A stretch of 64,000 nucleotides of DNA from a marine gamma proteobacterium HTCC2080 (GTDB lineage: Bacteria; Pseudomonadota; Gammaproteobacteria; Pseudomonadales; Halieaceae), in NCBI GenBank assembly GCA_000169115.1, contig AAVV01000007.1, positions 186,001-250,000 of the forward strand. Direction: 5' to 3'. The translations under genes were made by a program, and so were the position numbers. This document shows, one piece after another, positions 27,415 through 37,301 of this stretch. The first letter of the stretch is position 1. The number at the start of each line of letters is the position of its first letter. The notes under the pieces are model-generated. The model did no database searches. It was given only the letters and a program-made list of their open reading frames with translations, and had not been told where the DNA came from.

Positions 27415-28152
27415 ATGAACAGTCTGAAGCGCATTTTTCTTAGAAAAAGAATCAAGCCAATCGGAGCTCTGCTCGCCGTCAGAGCACTGCTGAGAGACCC
27501 CGATGACACCAGTCAAGTTTTTAAAGTTATCGAAGCACTCAGTGGCGATGTGATTGGTCAAACGGTGAGGCGCTTATTAGATGATAAGTCGGGTCGAGAA
27601 CTGCTCGCTAGCAAGCCTAACATTGTGACACTCCTCAATAATCGAGCGCAGCTTTCGGCAATGCCTACAGGCTCAATAGGCCATACCTACTATCAATTTG
27701 TTCACGGCCAAAACCTGTCTGCAGACGGGCTTGTAGCCTCAAGCGCTGGCTCTCGCAATAACCAGGGCTTTACTGCCAACGAACGTTGGACGGGGGATCG
27801 ACTGCGAGACATTCACGATCTGCAGCACGTTCTAACCGGATACGGACGGGACCCCCTTGGTGAACTCAGCCTGCTCTCTTTCATGACCACGCAGGTTCCA
27901 AATCGCGGTATTAACTTCATCATTAAAATGGGCAAGCGCAAGTTTCAGCAAGAGATGCCCGCCCTTGATATTGATTCGCTGATTTTGGAGGGAAAGCATC
28001 TGGGGCAGCAGGCCGCGTGGATGCCCGCGATTCGCTGGGAAGAGCGCCTCACCGAGCCTTTAGAGGACGTCCGCGCTGAATTAGGCTTTATCGCACCCAA
28101 GAAGTACTTAAACACCAAAATGAATCAACCCGAGCTGTTCGCTGCTGCCTAA
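27415..28152 (+). CDS. Coq4-family ubiquinone-biosynthesis-like protein
   Basis: 245 residues. The Coq4 signature is visible as RDIHDLQHVLTGYGRDPLGE (HDxxH metal motif and the following Gly-Tyr), then VPNRGINFII. Coq4 proteins organise or assist ubiquinone synthesis at the membrane. Bacterial members often occur outside ubi operons. The ATG has GAGG upstream. It precedes, by about 200 bp on the same strand, an iron-sulfur reductive-dehalogenase-like gene. Confidence 0.85.
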   Translation: MNSLKRIFLRKRIKPIGALLAVRALLRDPDDTSQVFKVIEALSGDVIGQTVRRLLDDKSGRELLASKPNIVTLLNNRAQLSAMPTGSIGHTYYQFVHGQNLSADGLVASSAGSRNNQGFTANERWTGDRLRDIHDLQHVLTGYGRDPLGELSLLSFMTTQVPNRGINFIIKMGKRKFQQEMPALDIDSLILEGKHLGQQAAWMPAIRWEERLTEPLEDVRAELGFIAPKKYLNTKMNQPELFAAA

Positions 28153-28355
28153 TCGTTTAATACGTGTTTTCCTACGCCGAGCGACAGCGCAGGCTACCTA
28201 ATATCGCCGTTATATAAGCCGGTTTAGATTTAGCTTGGCCATAGAATGCTGTACACGCCGGCACAGCAACACACTCACTTATGCGAGACGAAAACTGGCC
28301 AATACCCTTCGGCAGGTCTAATCTCTGAGGTTATGCAATCGTGAAAGGTTCTGGC

Positions 28356-29378
28356 ATGGCTACTAAAAAGATCCACGACTTTACCCCCGATAAAAATTTT
28401 ACAAAGTTATTGCATGGCTACAGTGGCAACGTAGTCAATGGTGTTGGTGAAAACCAAAACCGCCGTCCATCAATGGTTTGGTGGGCACCTGATCCGGCAT
28501 CGGCACCTTTTGGTGAGGCGCAAAAATGGTTTTACTCGAGAGAACAACCCGATGAGGAAATGCTCGAGCTGAGAAAGGCCCGCCATGAGGTTGTAGCCCA
28601 GCCCACTCCTGAAGTCGCCGATGAAAAAAAATTCAGGGAACCCCATGACTGGACCGCTGAACTGCAGCAATTTATTACATCCGGGGACTGTGAAATGACC
28701 GGTGTAACCCCGCTGGACCCAGACTGGGTCTTCGATCATGAGGCATCGGCCCTACCTAATATTGTCATGCTCGGCGTACAGCACGATTACGATGAGTTAA
28801 AGCATGTGCCCGCAATAAAGGGAGGCAAAGATGTTACCAGGCAGTATCTTAGGGCAGCCGCAGCCGCAAAAAAGGTCGCCGCATGGCTGCGCGAGCAAGG
28901 TTATCAAGCCGACGCTGTAACCGGCCCCATGACGGGAAAAATATTGATGATTCCACCCGCCATCGCTTGCGGTTTTGGTGAGTTGGGAAAACATGGCTCA
29001 ATTATCAACCAAGAATTTGGTTCTGCTTTTCGGTTATCAGCGGTGTTGACGGATGCACCGTTTGCAAGCACGCCTCCCAGAGAGTTCGGGATAGATGATT
29101 TTTGTAGTCGATGTCGTGTCTGTGAAAATGCCTGCCCCCCTGACGCCATTGCACCCGAAAAACAGCTCGTTAGAGGTGTCGATAAATGGTATGTCGACTT
29201 CGACCGGTGCATCCCTTATTTCGCAGAGACCTCTGGCTGTGCTATTTGCATCGCGGTGTGCCCCTGGTCACTGCCTACGGTGGGTCTGAGTCTGGCGGCA
29301 AAGCTGAAAAGGCGGGCACAGCGATTGGCATCTGACGCAGCAAACAAAAACACTGAAACACCTTTATCCAACCAGTAG
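28356..29378 (+). CDS. 4Fe-4S protein related to reductive dehalogenase/QueG
   Basis: 340 residues from the ATG at 28356, which has AAAGG seven bases upstream. The C-terminal part holds two ferredoxin-like motifs: CSRCRVCENACPPDA (near residue 247) and a second one, CIPYFAETSGCAICIAVCPW. The central part resembles the corrinoid-binding fold of reductive dehalogenases and epoxyqueuosine reductase. There is no Tat signal, and it is shorter than respiratory dehalogenases. It may be a cytosolic cobalamin/Fe-S reductase for an aromatic or halogenated compound. Function is inference from family features. Confidence 0.75.
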   Translation: MATKKIHDFTPDKNFTKLLHGYSGNVVNGVGENQNRRPSMVWWAPDPASAPFGEAQKWFYSREQPDEEMLELRKARHEVVAQPTPEVADEKKFREPHDWTAELQQFITSGDCEMTGVTPLDPDWVFDHEASALPNIVMLGVQHDYDELKHVPAIKGGKDVTRQYLRAAAAAKKVAAWLREQGYQADAVTGPMTGKILMIPPAIACGFGELGKHGSIINQEFGSAFRLSAVLTDAPFASTPPREFGIDDFCSRCRVCENACPPDAIAPEKQLVRGVDKWYVDFDRCIPYFAETSGCAICIAVCPWSLPTVGLSLAAKLKRRAQRLASDAANKNTETPLSNQ

Positions 29379-29528
29379 CGCGCTGACCTACCCATATTTC
29401 AAGCTACCTGCCCCACTATTGCCAGACGCTGATAAGAAAGCCTTAAGAACCCCTGCAGTCGTTGTTACCAAAATGGCAATAGGGCCAATTTGCTGGGGCA
29501 CTCTGGTGCCGCTGTTGCGTTTAAAAAG

Positions 29529-30185
29529 TTACTTGGGCTTGAGTCCACCAACAAATTCGGCCATTTCTTTGGCACTCTCAGCATTAAACTGTTGCGCATG
29601 CTCATTGTTGTTTAGTGCCGAAAGTAGCTCAGCACTTCCGCTTATATCGGCCAACAAATTCCAACCGTAAGTTTTTTTCGCCACGGCCTGAGCCAGCGGC
29701 AAGACATACAGAGCCATGTAATCAGGAGCCATAGGAGTGTCCCCCATTAAATAAGGCCCGCAATTAGCCAATTGGTTTATTGTTCGCACACCCTTTTCAA
29801 GCACTGGCTTAACCTCGTTAATAGTCAGTTCCTCGTTACGCCCGCCAAAGAGTGCACCCGGAAACAATCGACGCGCGGGCAACTCAAGATACAGCTCTAA
29901 AGAATGCATAAGCTGGCGTGCTCGTGCCTTGTCATAGCTTCCTGTCGGAAATACGGATTTTTCAGGATACTGCTCATCAAGGTATTCGAGAATAACGCGT
30001 GTTTCGGCGATAAAGCCATGCTCGGTTTCCAAACACGGCACCTTGCCCATTGGGCTCATGGAAACCCACTCCGAGCTTTGACTGGGAAAGGTTTTTACAA
30101 CCTCATAATCAAGGCCCTTCGCCGCGAGGGTCATCCGGACCATATTGAAATAGTTACTGACGGCAAAGCCGTAAAGTTTGAGCAC
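29529..30185 (-). CDS. Glutathione S-transferase
   Basis: 218 residues with a standard GST layout: thioredoxin-like N-terminal domain (LKLYGFAVSNYFNMVRMTL, then MGKVPCLETEHGFIAETRVILEYL with the cis-Pro and Glu-Thr glutathione contacts) and an all-helical C-terminal domain. The start is a GTG with AGGAG six bases upstream. It conjugates or isomerises electrophiles with glutathione in the cytoplasm. It is divergent from the EthD-like gene. Confidence 0.9.
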   Translation of the reverse strand: MLKLYGFAVSNYFNMVRMTLAAKGLDYEVVKTFPSQSSEWVSMSPMGKVPCLETEHGFIAETRVILEYLDEQYPEKSVFPTGSYDKARARQLMHSLELYLELPARRLFPGALFGGRNEELTINEVKPVLEKGVRTINQLANCGPYLMGDTPMAPDYMALYVLPLAQAVAKKTYGWNLLADISGSAELLSALNNNEHAQQFNAESAKEMAEFVGGLKPK

Positions 30186-30340
30186 AGTGATCTCCTAAAA
30201 GTGGGTTTTGCACACACTAACATCCACATGCGTTCCCCAAAATAAAAAAAGAACGCTGCCTACTTTTGCTGTGGGTTGGCATAATCAAAAAATAGCAAAA
30301 CATCACAGCCAGAAAAACCACAATATAGAGAACATTCGCC

Positions 30341-30727
30341 ATGATAAAAGTGATCACACTGCTTTCGAGAAAAGCCGGCATGAGCAAAGCTGATTTTCGA
30401 CAATATTATGAAAACAACCATCGGTTGCTGGGCGAAAAATATCTCACTGGGTACGCTGCGCATTACCAAAGGCGTTACGTTTGCTCTAACAATACGGACA
30501 CTCAGTACGGCATCGAACCTAACTTCGACGTGGTGATGGAAATATGGTTTCCCGACCAGACAGCCATGCAAGAGGCGATGGCGGCGCTGGCACAACCCAC
30601 GGCTCAAGCCGAAATAATCGCCGATGAAGAGCAACTATTTGATCGCTTGAAGACCGTCAGCTTTGTCGTAGATGAAGTCGCGTCAATGTTGCCAACACCA
30701 TGCAACTCGCGGGAGGCTTATGAATAG
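30341..30727 (+). CDS. EthD-like dimeric alpha-beta barrel protein
   Basis: 128 residues with a ferredoxin-like barrel beginning MIKVITLLSRKAGMSKADFRQYYENNHRLLGEK, the classic EthD start (F..YW/Y...H), and a second half with FDVVMEIWFPDQTAMQEAMAAL. EthD proteins help degrade ethers and related compounds or act as small enzymes in pigment and polyketide metabolism. The partner pathway is not evident here. Confidence 0.82.
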   Translation: MIKVITLLSRKAGMSKADFRQYYENNHRLLGEKYLTGYAAHYQRRYVCSNNTDTQYGIEPNFDVVMEIWFPDQTAMQEAMAALAQPTAQAEIIADEEQLFDRLKTVSFVVDEVASMLPTPCNSREAYE

Positions 30728-30851
30728 ATCAGGGACGACCAAAGACCAGTAACCCGTAACAACAGGGACGAGCAAGGCGTGGCGAAATGTAGATTGCCTC
30801 CCCTCCGAGGTTGAAATTCACAAGGGAGGAGGAACCTGACTCAACCAGTAC

Positions 30852-33020
30852 TTATTCGACGGTGGACGTTAAGCCCCGACGCTTGAGCAAAGGCTCCAAA
30901 GCTGCATCTCGGCCCCGGAAGTTACGGTACAAAGTCATCGCATCCTCAGAACCGCCTCGTGATAACAACGTGGCTCTAAAGTGGTCACCGTTGTCTCTTT
31001 GTAGTCCATCATTCTCTATAAACCATTCCACGGTATCGGCATCAAGCACCTCACTCCAAATGTAAGAGTAGTAACCCGCAGAATATCCGCCAACAATGTG
31101 AGAGAAATAGGTGGTTCGGTAGCGCGGAGGCACCACCTCAAAATAGGCTCCCGCTTCATTCAAAGCATTGGCCTCGAAATCTAACACGCCCTCTGCGTCG
31201 GGCAACTCGTCAACCGATCGCTGATGCCAAGCTTGATCCAATAGCGATGCCGCCAAATACTCTGTCGACCTAAACCCCTCATTAAATTGTGCTGAAGCCG
31301 ATACCTTCTCTAAAAGCTCAAGAGATAACGATTCGCCTGTTTCGTAATGAACGGCATAATTTGAAAGTATCTCTGGCCAGCTAGCCCACATTTCATTGAC
31401 CTGTGAGGGGTACTCCACAAAATCACGAGGCACCGACAAACTGCTGGGATATTGCACGTCCGCAAACATAGAATGCAAAGCGTGACCAAATTCATGGAAA
31501 AGCGTTGTCACTTCATCCCAAGTGAGAAGCGTGGGTTCACCCGCTGGGGGACGAGGAATATTTAAGTGGTTAGCCGACACTGGCTGAGTACCCATCAGAC
31601 CTGACTGAGACACATAAGACATGGCCCAGGCACCGCCCCGCTTTGATGCTCTGGCATACATGTCCTCTACAAATAACGCGAGCACGGAATCGTCGGCATT
31701 ACGGACCTCCCAGACCCGCACTGTTTCATGATAAACCGGTAGGTCATCGCGCAATTCGAAAGTAATGCCGTAAAGCCGTTCCGCGGCATAAAACACCCCA
31801 CGAGTGAGCACATTGTCCAGTTCAAAATAGGGCTTAAGCTCAGATTCATCAAAGTCGTATTTTTGCGCCCGCAAACGCTCCGAATAATAAGCCCAATCCC
31901 AAGCTGCCAAATCAAAATCACCACCTTCAGCCGCAATCAGCGCCTGCAGCTGCGCTGCTTCGGTCTTGGCATTCGCCACCGCTACAGGCGCCAAACCAGT
32001 AAGCCTTTCATTGACCGCTTCCGTAGTCTTGGCTGTTTGGTTCTCGAGATTAAACGCAGCATGATTGGGGTAACCTAATAAATTCGCTCGCTCGGCACGC
32101 AATGTCATGATTTTTGAAATCGTCTGACGGTTATCGTAATCGCCGCCCGAAGATCCTCGTCCAACGGAGGCCCTGTAGATTCGCTCTCTTAGATCACGAT
32201 GCGTTAGACGAGCAAGTGCAGGTTGTCCCGACGTATTGAGAAGCGGTATCACCCATTGATCTTCAAGCCCCCTCTCCACTGCCGCGGCCTTAGCCGATGC
32301 AATCTCTCCTTCGGACAGCCCATCAAGCTGCTCAGGGTCATCAACCACAATTGCCTGTGCATTGACCTCTGACAGGACATTTTGTCGAAACGCAGTTTGC
32401 AGGCTGGGCATTTCAGCATTTATCGCCCGCATCCGCTCCTGCCCAGACTCCGTCAGCAGCGCACCTGCCCGAACAAAGTCTCTGTACGTTTCCTCGAGCA
32501 AGCGCAGCGACTCTGGCTCGAGGGACAAATTCGCACGCTCGCGATATAACACATCAATACGGTTGAAGAGCTGCGAATCTAATAAAATGGCGTCGCCGTG
32601 CTCTGCAAATTGAGGCGACATGCGCACTTGAATCGCTTCGATGTCATCATTGGTATGAGCCGAAGACAAACCAAAAAATACAGTGGCAGCCCGATCCAGC
32701 AGTTGACCGCTTTGCTCCATCGCTACCAAGGTATTTTCAAAAGTTGGCGGCGCCACGTTGCTCGCAATGGCGGCTATTTCGGCACGTTGCTCCGCCATGC
32801 CTTGAATCATTGCCGGCTCGAAATGTTCGTTTTTAATAAGGTCGAAGGGGGGATAACCAAATTGCAGACTGCTAGTCGTCAGAAGAGGATTATCATCGAG
32901 AACCGTTGCATGATCAGACGATGAGGCCCCCTCTGAACTTGGTTTCATAGCGTCTTCTCCAGAACAGGCACCCAACATGAATGGAATCAAAGCACTGCTT
33001 AATATTTTTACTACGTTCAT
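30852..33020 (-). CDS. M3-family metallopeptidase lipoprotein (Dcp/oligopeptidase-like)
   Basis: 722 residues from the ATG at 33020 (MNVVKILSS), which has AAGGAAG upstream; an open stretch to 33101 is not needed. The signal peptide ends at a lipobox LGAC. The zinc site is LFHEFGHALHSMF with the third ligand Glu in FVEYPSQVNEMW, which matches peptidyl-dipeptidase Dcp more than oligopeptidase A. Expected in the periplasm or outer membrane, trimming peptides during nutrient uptake. It is followed on the same strand, upstream, by an ABM-like gene. Confidence 0.92.
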   Translation of the reverse strand: MNVVKILSSALIPFMLGACSGEDAMKPSSEGASSSDHATVLDDNPLLTTSSLQFGYPPFDLIKNEHFEPAMIQGMAEQRAEIAAIASNVAPPTFENTLVAMEQSGQLLDRAATVFFGLSSAHTNDDIEAIQVRMSPQFAEHGDAILLDSQLFNRIDVLYRERANLSLEPESLRLLEETYRDFVRAGALLTESGQERMRAINAEMPSLQTAFRQNVLSEVNAQAIVVDDPEQLDGLSEGEIASAKAAAVERGLEDQWVIPLLNTSGQPALARLTHRDLRERIYRASVGRGSSGGDYDNRQTISKIMTLRAERANLLGYPNHAAFNLENQTAKTTEAVNERLTGLAPVAVANAKTEAAQLQALIAAEGGDFDLAAWDWAYYSERLRAQKYDFDESELKPYFELDNVLTRGVFYAAERLYGITFELRDDLPVYHETVRVWEVRNADDSVLALFVEDMYARASKRGGAWAMSYVSQSGLMGTQPVSANHLNIPRPPAGEPTLLTWDEVTTLFHEFGHALHSMFADVQYPSSLSVPRDFVEYPSQVNEMWASWPEILSNYAVHYETGESLSLELLEKVSASAQFNEGFRSTEYLAASLLDQAWHQRSVDELPDAEGVLDFEANALNEAGAYFEVVPPRYRTTYFSHIVGGYSAGYYSYIWSEVLDADTVEWFIENDGLQRDNGDHFRATLLSRGGSEDAMTLYRNFRGRDAALEPLLKRRGLTSTVE

Positions 33021-33103
33021 GGCTACTTCCTTGTATTCACTATAACTAACGGATAATTCTAAACTCATAGCTTTTGATGATGCGGCCATTTTAAGGGCCA
33101 CTG

Positions 33104-33418
33104 TTATTCAAAATTGGGGAGCACTTCCCAATCGGGAGCGTCAAACTCTCCAACAAAATGTACCGTCACGATATCTGCTTGAGCTTCAATAATCGCCTTT
33201 ACGGCCTCGCCTCCCATAACGGAGGCCGCATCTCTGGCAGCTTTGCTCTCCCATGTCGCAATGGCCAAGGCGCGCCTATCGTCACCAATTTTGCGATGTA
33301 ACCTCGTACCTCTAGCCCCTGAAGAACGCTGTATCAGAGCACTGGCCTCCAACCAAGAGGCCGCGTATTCATCAATGGAGTGACCTTCTTTAGCTGTAAC
33401 TTCAAAGATATAGTACAC
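33104..33418 (-). CDS. Small ABM/dimeric alpha-beta barrel protein
   Basis: 104 residues from a GTG at 33418 with GAGGAG seven bases upstream; the longer frame to 33484 lacks a site. The sequence VYYIFEVTAKEGHSIDEYAASW and later RALAIATWESKAARDA look like one barrel of the antibiotic-biosynthesis-monooxygenase or EthD group. It lies 83 bp upstream of the M3 peptidase start on the same strand. Specific function unknown. Confidence 0.65.
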   Translation of the reverse strand: MYYIFEVTAKEGHSIDEYAASWLEASALIQRSSGARGTRLHRKIGDDRRALAIATWESKAARDAASVMGGEAVKAIIEAQADIVTVHFVGEFDAPDWEVLPNFE

Positions 33419-33520
33419 GGATGCGCTCCTCAGAAACCGGACAGAACCCGTTTTGAGAATTCCACGCCAGCATCCACTTTCCAAGTTTTCTTTACGGCCT
33501 TCTCTGTCACAGCCTATGCG

Positions 33521-34117
33521 TTAATGCCTTTGCTCAAATTTCAAATAACAATGCGCGCAGAGTGCTTCATAGGTTACGCCTGGGGCATCTATCATAATTT
33601 GATGTCCCTCATGCGCCATACCACCATCACCGAGGCGCGCGTTGAAGATCGCTTTGGCACCGCAGCGGCAAATAGTTTTCATTTCCTCCAAAGCATGGGC
33701 AACTTCGAGAAGGCGCAGACTACCGGGAAATGCTCGTCGCCTGAAGTCGGTACGGATGCCAAACGCCACGACCGGAAGATTGTCAAAAACAGCGATCTCC
33801 AAGGCCGCATCGACCTGTTCGGGCTCCAAAAACTGCGCTTCATCAATAAGCACACAAGCCAGTGCAGATTCAGATGAGGATCGGCGCCCACGAAGCTCAT
33901 CTACTTTGTGCCGCAGATCCTCCCCAGAAGCGAGCAGAATGTCGGCACTGCGACTAACACCAAGCCGAGACACAATTTTATTGTGCCCTTTAGTATCGAG
34001 TGCTGGCTTTACAACAACCACCGATTGTCCACGCTCCTCATAATTGTGAGCGACTTGCAGTAGCGCCGTACTCTTTCCGCTGTTCATAGCGCCGTAACGA
34101 AAAAATAACTTACTCAT
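33521..34117 (-). CDS. tdk: Thymidine kinase
   Basis: 198 residues from the ATG at 34117 (MSKLFFRYGAMNSGKS); the frame extends 18 bases further to a second ATG. The P-loop is GAMNSGKST, the lasso/Walker-B region ACVLIDEAQFL, and zinc-binding Cys pairs occur in ICRCGAKA and LCAHCYLKF, as in type II thymidine kinases. It phosphorylates thymidine in the salvage route. Confidence 0.95.
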   Translation of the reverse strand: MSKLFFRYGAMNSGKSTALLQVAHNYEERGQSVVVVKPALDTKGHNKIVSRLGVSRSADILLASGEDLRHKVDELRGRRSSSESALACVLIDEAQFLEPEQVDAALEIAVFDNLPVVAFGIRTDFRRRAFPGSLRLLEVAHALEEMKTICRCGAKAIFNARLGDGGMAHEGHQIMIDAPGVTYEALCAHCYLKFEQRH

Positions 34118-34176
34118 GGCCAAATCCGGCGACAACCCTCGCTGGCATCAGTGTAAACGCTGCTCAACGACATGAC

Positions 34177-35182
34177 TTAAAGTTCGACACAAATCTTACC
34201 GAAGTGCTTTTGCGACTCCTGATGTCTAAATGCCTCACCCAAAGCCTCCAGGGGCATGGAACAATCGATAACAGGCTTCAGGTCGTGCGCCTCAACAGCG
34301 CTGGACATCGCAAGCTGATCACTGTGGCTACCGACAGTTATGCCACTGAGCTGTCCATTCTTTGTCATTAAAGCGGCAGTAGGCACCTCACCGGCAAAGC
34401 CCGTTAAGACCCCAATGAGGCTAATACAGCCGTCTACCGCCAAGGCATTAACCGAGTTAGGAAGATTTCCCGGCCCCCCGACTTCAACGACTAGATCCAC
34501 ACCCTTACCGCCAGTCATCTCAAAAGCCGTCGTACCCCAATCGGAGTTCTCGCGATAGTTGATTAAGTGCTCGGCGCCCAGCTCTTTTAGGCGTTCAAGT
34601 TTTGCATCAGAAGAGGAAGTAGCAATGACTCTGCAGCCCATCATGCGAGCAAATTGCAGCGCAAAAACCGAAACGCCACCACTACCCTGCACAAGCACCC
34701 AATCTCCGGGTTTCAAGTCAGTTTCAACCCCCCCCCCCCCGCCAAGCGGTTAGACCCGCACAGCTCAGAGTTGCCGCTTCGATATGGCTCAAGTTTTTGG
34801 GAGACTGGCTGAATGTAGCTGCGGGCATGGTTACTGACTGCGCCGCGAAACCGTCAACATGATCCCCAGGAACGCCTTGCAGGCAGGCGGCTGTAGGGCG
34901 ACCACTGAACCATTTAGGGAAAAAGTGACTGATGACATTATCGCCAACAGAAAAGTCGCTGACGGCATCTCCCACCGCAGTCACAACGCCCGCACCATCT
35001 GACATCGGAATACGACCGTCTGCGGCAGGGATCAAACCAACGACAACGGCGTAATCGTGAAAGTTAAGCGAGGACGCTTTAATAGCGACCTGAATTTCAT
35101 GGGAGCTAGGCGCCCTTGGCTCGACATCTACGAGGGCAAGTTGGTCTATGCCCCCGGGGGCCGCAAGTGACATGGCCTGCAT
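34177..35182 (-). pseudogene. Zinc-independent alcohol dehydrogenase/quinone-oxidoreductase-like, frameshifted at G13 tract
   Basis: Two ORFs together make one MDR-superfamily protein. The N-terminal part (35182 to 34724) has NFHDYAVVVGLIP and IPMSDGAGVVTAVG, up to CAGLTAWRGGGG then stop. The C-terminal part (from 34716 to 34177) resumes with KPGDWVLVQGSGGVSVFALQ, the NADP-binding fold. The break falls exactly in a run of 13 G on the coding strand (34728-34740). Twelve G would give a continuous frame reading AWRGGGVETDLKPGDW. So it is either a sequencing error, a real inactivation, or a slippage-controlled switch. The start has TAGGA upstream. Confidence 0.85.
34728..34740. repeat. C13/G13 homopolymer tract at frameshift
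   Basis: Thirteen consecutive C on the plus strand (G on the coding strand) at the junction of the two dehydrogenase ORFs. Such a tract is prone to slipped-strand change in vivo and to length errors in sequencing. Confidence 0.95.
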
Positions 35183-35301
35183 ATTTAATATCCTAAATTA
35201 GAAATTGTTATTTAAAGTATAGCGACACTGCTTCAACAAAGCCTCTGATCTTACAAGGCCGTGGCGCACGACAGAAACCTTACCTGCGATGTTTGCCCGC
35301 A

Positions 35302-37263
35302 CTAATTGATACGACACTCCTCTGCAAAAGCCTTTGCAGAATCAGTTACTGAGTTACTTGAGGTGGCCGCTATAATTTCCCAGGGACGAACACAGGCATC
35401 TCGCTTTTCACACCACTGATATCCAGCGGATTCAATGCAACCATTGCTATCTGAATCGGCACCAACCCGCGAAGCCGTCGGAGTTGCAGCTTCGCTGTCG
35501 GCACGGTAGACCGTCAGCCCGTCATTGATCGTCTCTAAAACTTTGATTTCCGATATCTTCAGCGGATCTATTGAGAGAGGGTCTTCCGAAAGAAGCACCA
35601 AGTCGGCTTGCTTTCCTACAACAATGGAACCTTTTTGATTTTCTTCGAAATGCTGATAAGCGGGCCAGATTGTGATCGCTTTCAGTCCTTCATACGGTGT
35701 AACGCGCTGGTCGGCGCCTAGCACCTTTCCGCTACGCGTCACTCTTGTGACGGTTGCCGACAACACGCGCATTGAATCTGGCCTAGCCACGGGTGCGTCG
35801 TGGTGTGATGAAAAAATCATTCCAGCATCGAGAACGTCACGGGTCGGCGAAATATAGGCCGCTCGCTCTGGCCCCAACACAGATTCGCGATGCCAATCGC
35901 CCCAATAAAAGGTGTGCATGGGAAAAAGCGAAGGTATTATTCCCAGCGCTTTTAGACGTCCAATTTGATCCTTACGCAGCGTTTGTCCGTGGATGAGTAC
36001 ATTGCGACGATCGCCGAGCCCATGAACAGCGACTGCACGCTCAATAGCATTCAGATAACTATCGATGGCTGCGTCGCCATTGCAATGAACCAAGATCTGA
36101 CGATTGTTCGCGAACGCATCCATTACTTCGTCATTGACCTGCTGTTCTGTTACGGCTGGGTATCCAACGTAATCTGCCGGCTGGCCGTGAGGAGCGACAA
36201 AATAGGGCTCCGTCAGCCAAGCCGTTTTACCCTGCGGAGAACCATCGATGGTGAGCTTTACTCCAGCAATGCGAAAGCCATTGGTATAGCCAATACCCTC
36301 ATAGCCGGCACCACCGTAGTAAGGCGATGCGGCCATCTGATCTTTAACGGTATAGTCAAGGTAAAGCGCGACGTCGATAGGTAGCGCCCCGCGTTGCGCG
36401 CGAGCTTCAGCGGTCGCTAGGGATGATGCGAAACCTCGCCCCTCCTGCGCCGTGGTGTACCCGTAGCTAGAAAATAACTGCAGCCCTTGGTCAAGAAGAT
36501 CGACCGCATAGGCCGGTTCGATGCTGGTCTGAAAAACACGTAGGGCGCTAAAAAATGCATTTTCTTCGAGCACGCCGTTAGGCGTTTTGCCATCTTCCTC
36601 ACAGCGAATTAATCCGCCGGGAATCTCTTCCGTGCAATCGTCGATTCCAGCGAGCGCTAGCGCCCGGCGATTAAACACGCCAAAATGACCCGACTGATGA
36701 ATAATCATCAACGGCTTGTTCTCAGTTACCGTGGATAACTCATTGGCCGTGGGAAACACACCCTCCGAAAGCTGCGAATCATCAAACCCAAAACCTAGCA
36801 ACCAACCGGTTCTCTCAATGAACTCGATCCCCGAAGCGGACGTCTGCCACTCTTTCAGGGTGGCTAAAAGACTCGCAAAATCAGTAACGGCACCATCGGG
36901 CACTGGGAGCATATTAGCGCTCGCCGCCTGAAGCCCAGCACTCACAACGTGTCCATGGGCATCAACGAACCCGGGAACCACCGTTTTACCTTGCAGATCT
37001 ATCTTTTCCGTCGAGTCAGCCATGAACGACTGCAGACCCGCGGCATTGCCCACGTATGTAATGAGGCCCCCACGGATGGCCACTGCGGTGGCTTTGGGGT
37101 TTTCGTCGTCAACCGTGATGATGTTTCCGTTAAAAAATACCTTGTCAGCCTTGGGCTCTGCACCTAGCCCGGTTTGCACGGGCGGCTTGTCTGAAGTGTC
37201 ACAGGCAGAAATCACCGAGAAAATTATCACGGTCAAAATGACCCACACAGTCGGTTTATGCAT
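35302..37263 (-). CDS. Amidohydrolase-family lipoprotein (YtcJ-like)
   Basis: 653 residues. A signal peptide ends at lipobox ISAC. The amidohydrolase TIM barrel starts VPGFVDAHGHVVSAG (metal HxH-type site) and continues with ILVHCNGDAAIDSYL and FSSHHDAPVARPDSM, with the small beta domain at both ends (VFFNGNIITVDD, KQADLVLLSEDP). YtcJ-type enzymes hydrolyse amide, ester or lactam bonds. A C-terminal extension of about 60 residues has four Cys (GCIESAGYQWCEKRDAC, ECRIN), probably disulfide-bonded. Envelope location is predicted. Confidence 0.9.
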   Translation of the reverse strand: MHKPTVWVILTVIIFSVISACDTSDKPPVQTGLGAEPKADKVFFNGNIITVDDENPKATAVAIRGGLITYVGNAAGLQSFMADSTEKIDLQGKTVVPGFVDAHGHVVSAGLQAASANMLPVPDGAVTDFASLLATLKEWQTSASGIEFIERTGWLLGFGFDDSQLSEGVFPTANELSTVTENKPLMIIHQSGHFGVFNRRALALAGIDDCTEEIPGGLIRCEEDGKTPNGVLEENAFFSALRVFQTSIEPAYAVDLLDQGLQLFSSYGYTTAQEGRGFASSLATAEARAQRGALPIDVALYLDYTVKDQMAASPYYGGAGYEGIGYTNGFRIAGVKLTIDGSPQGKTAWLTEPYFVAPHGQPADYVGYPAVTEQQVNDEVMDAFANNRQILVHCNGDAAIDSYLNAIERAVAVHGLGDRRNVLIHGQTLRKDQIGRLKALGIIPSLFPMHTFYWGDWHRESVLGPERAAYISPTRDVLDAGMIFSSHHDAPVARPDSMRVLSATVTRVTRSGKVLGADQRVTPYEGLKAITIWPAYQHFEENQKGSIVVGKQADLVLLSEDPLSIDPLKISEIKVLETINDGLTVYRADSEAATPTASRVGADSDSNGCIESAGYQWCEKRDACVRPWEIIAATSSNSVTDSAKAFAEECRIN

Positions 37264-37301
37264 AACCCTAATCTCTTACCATTTGAAACGGAGTATAACG
37301 A

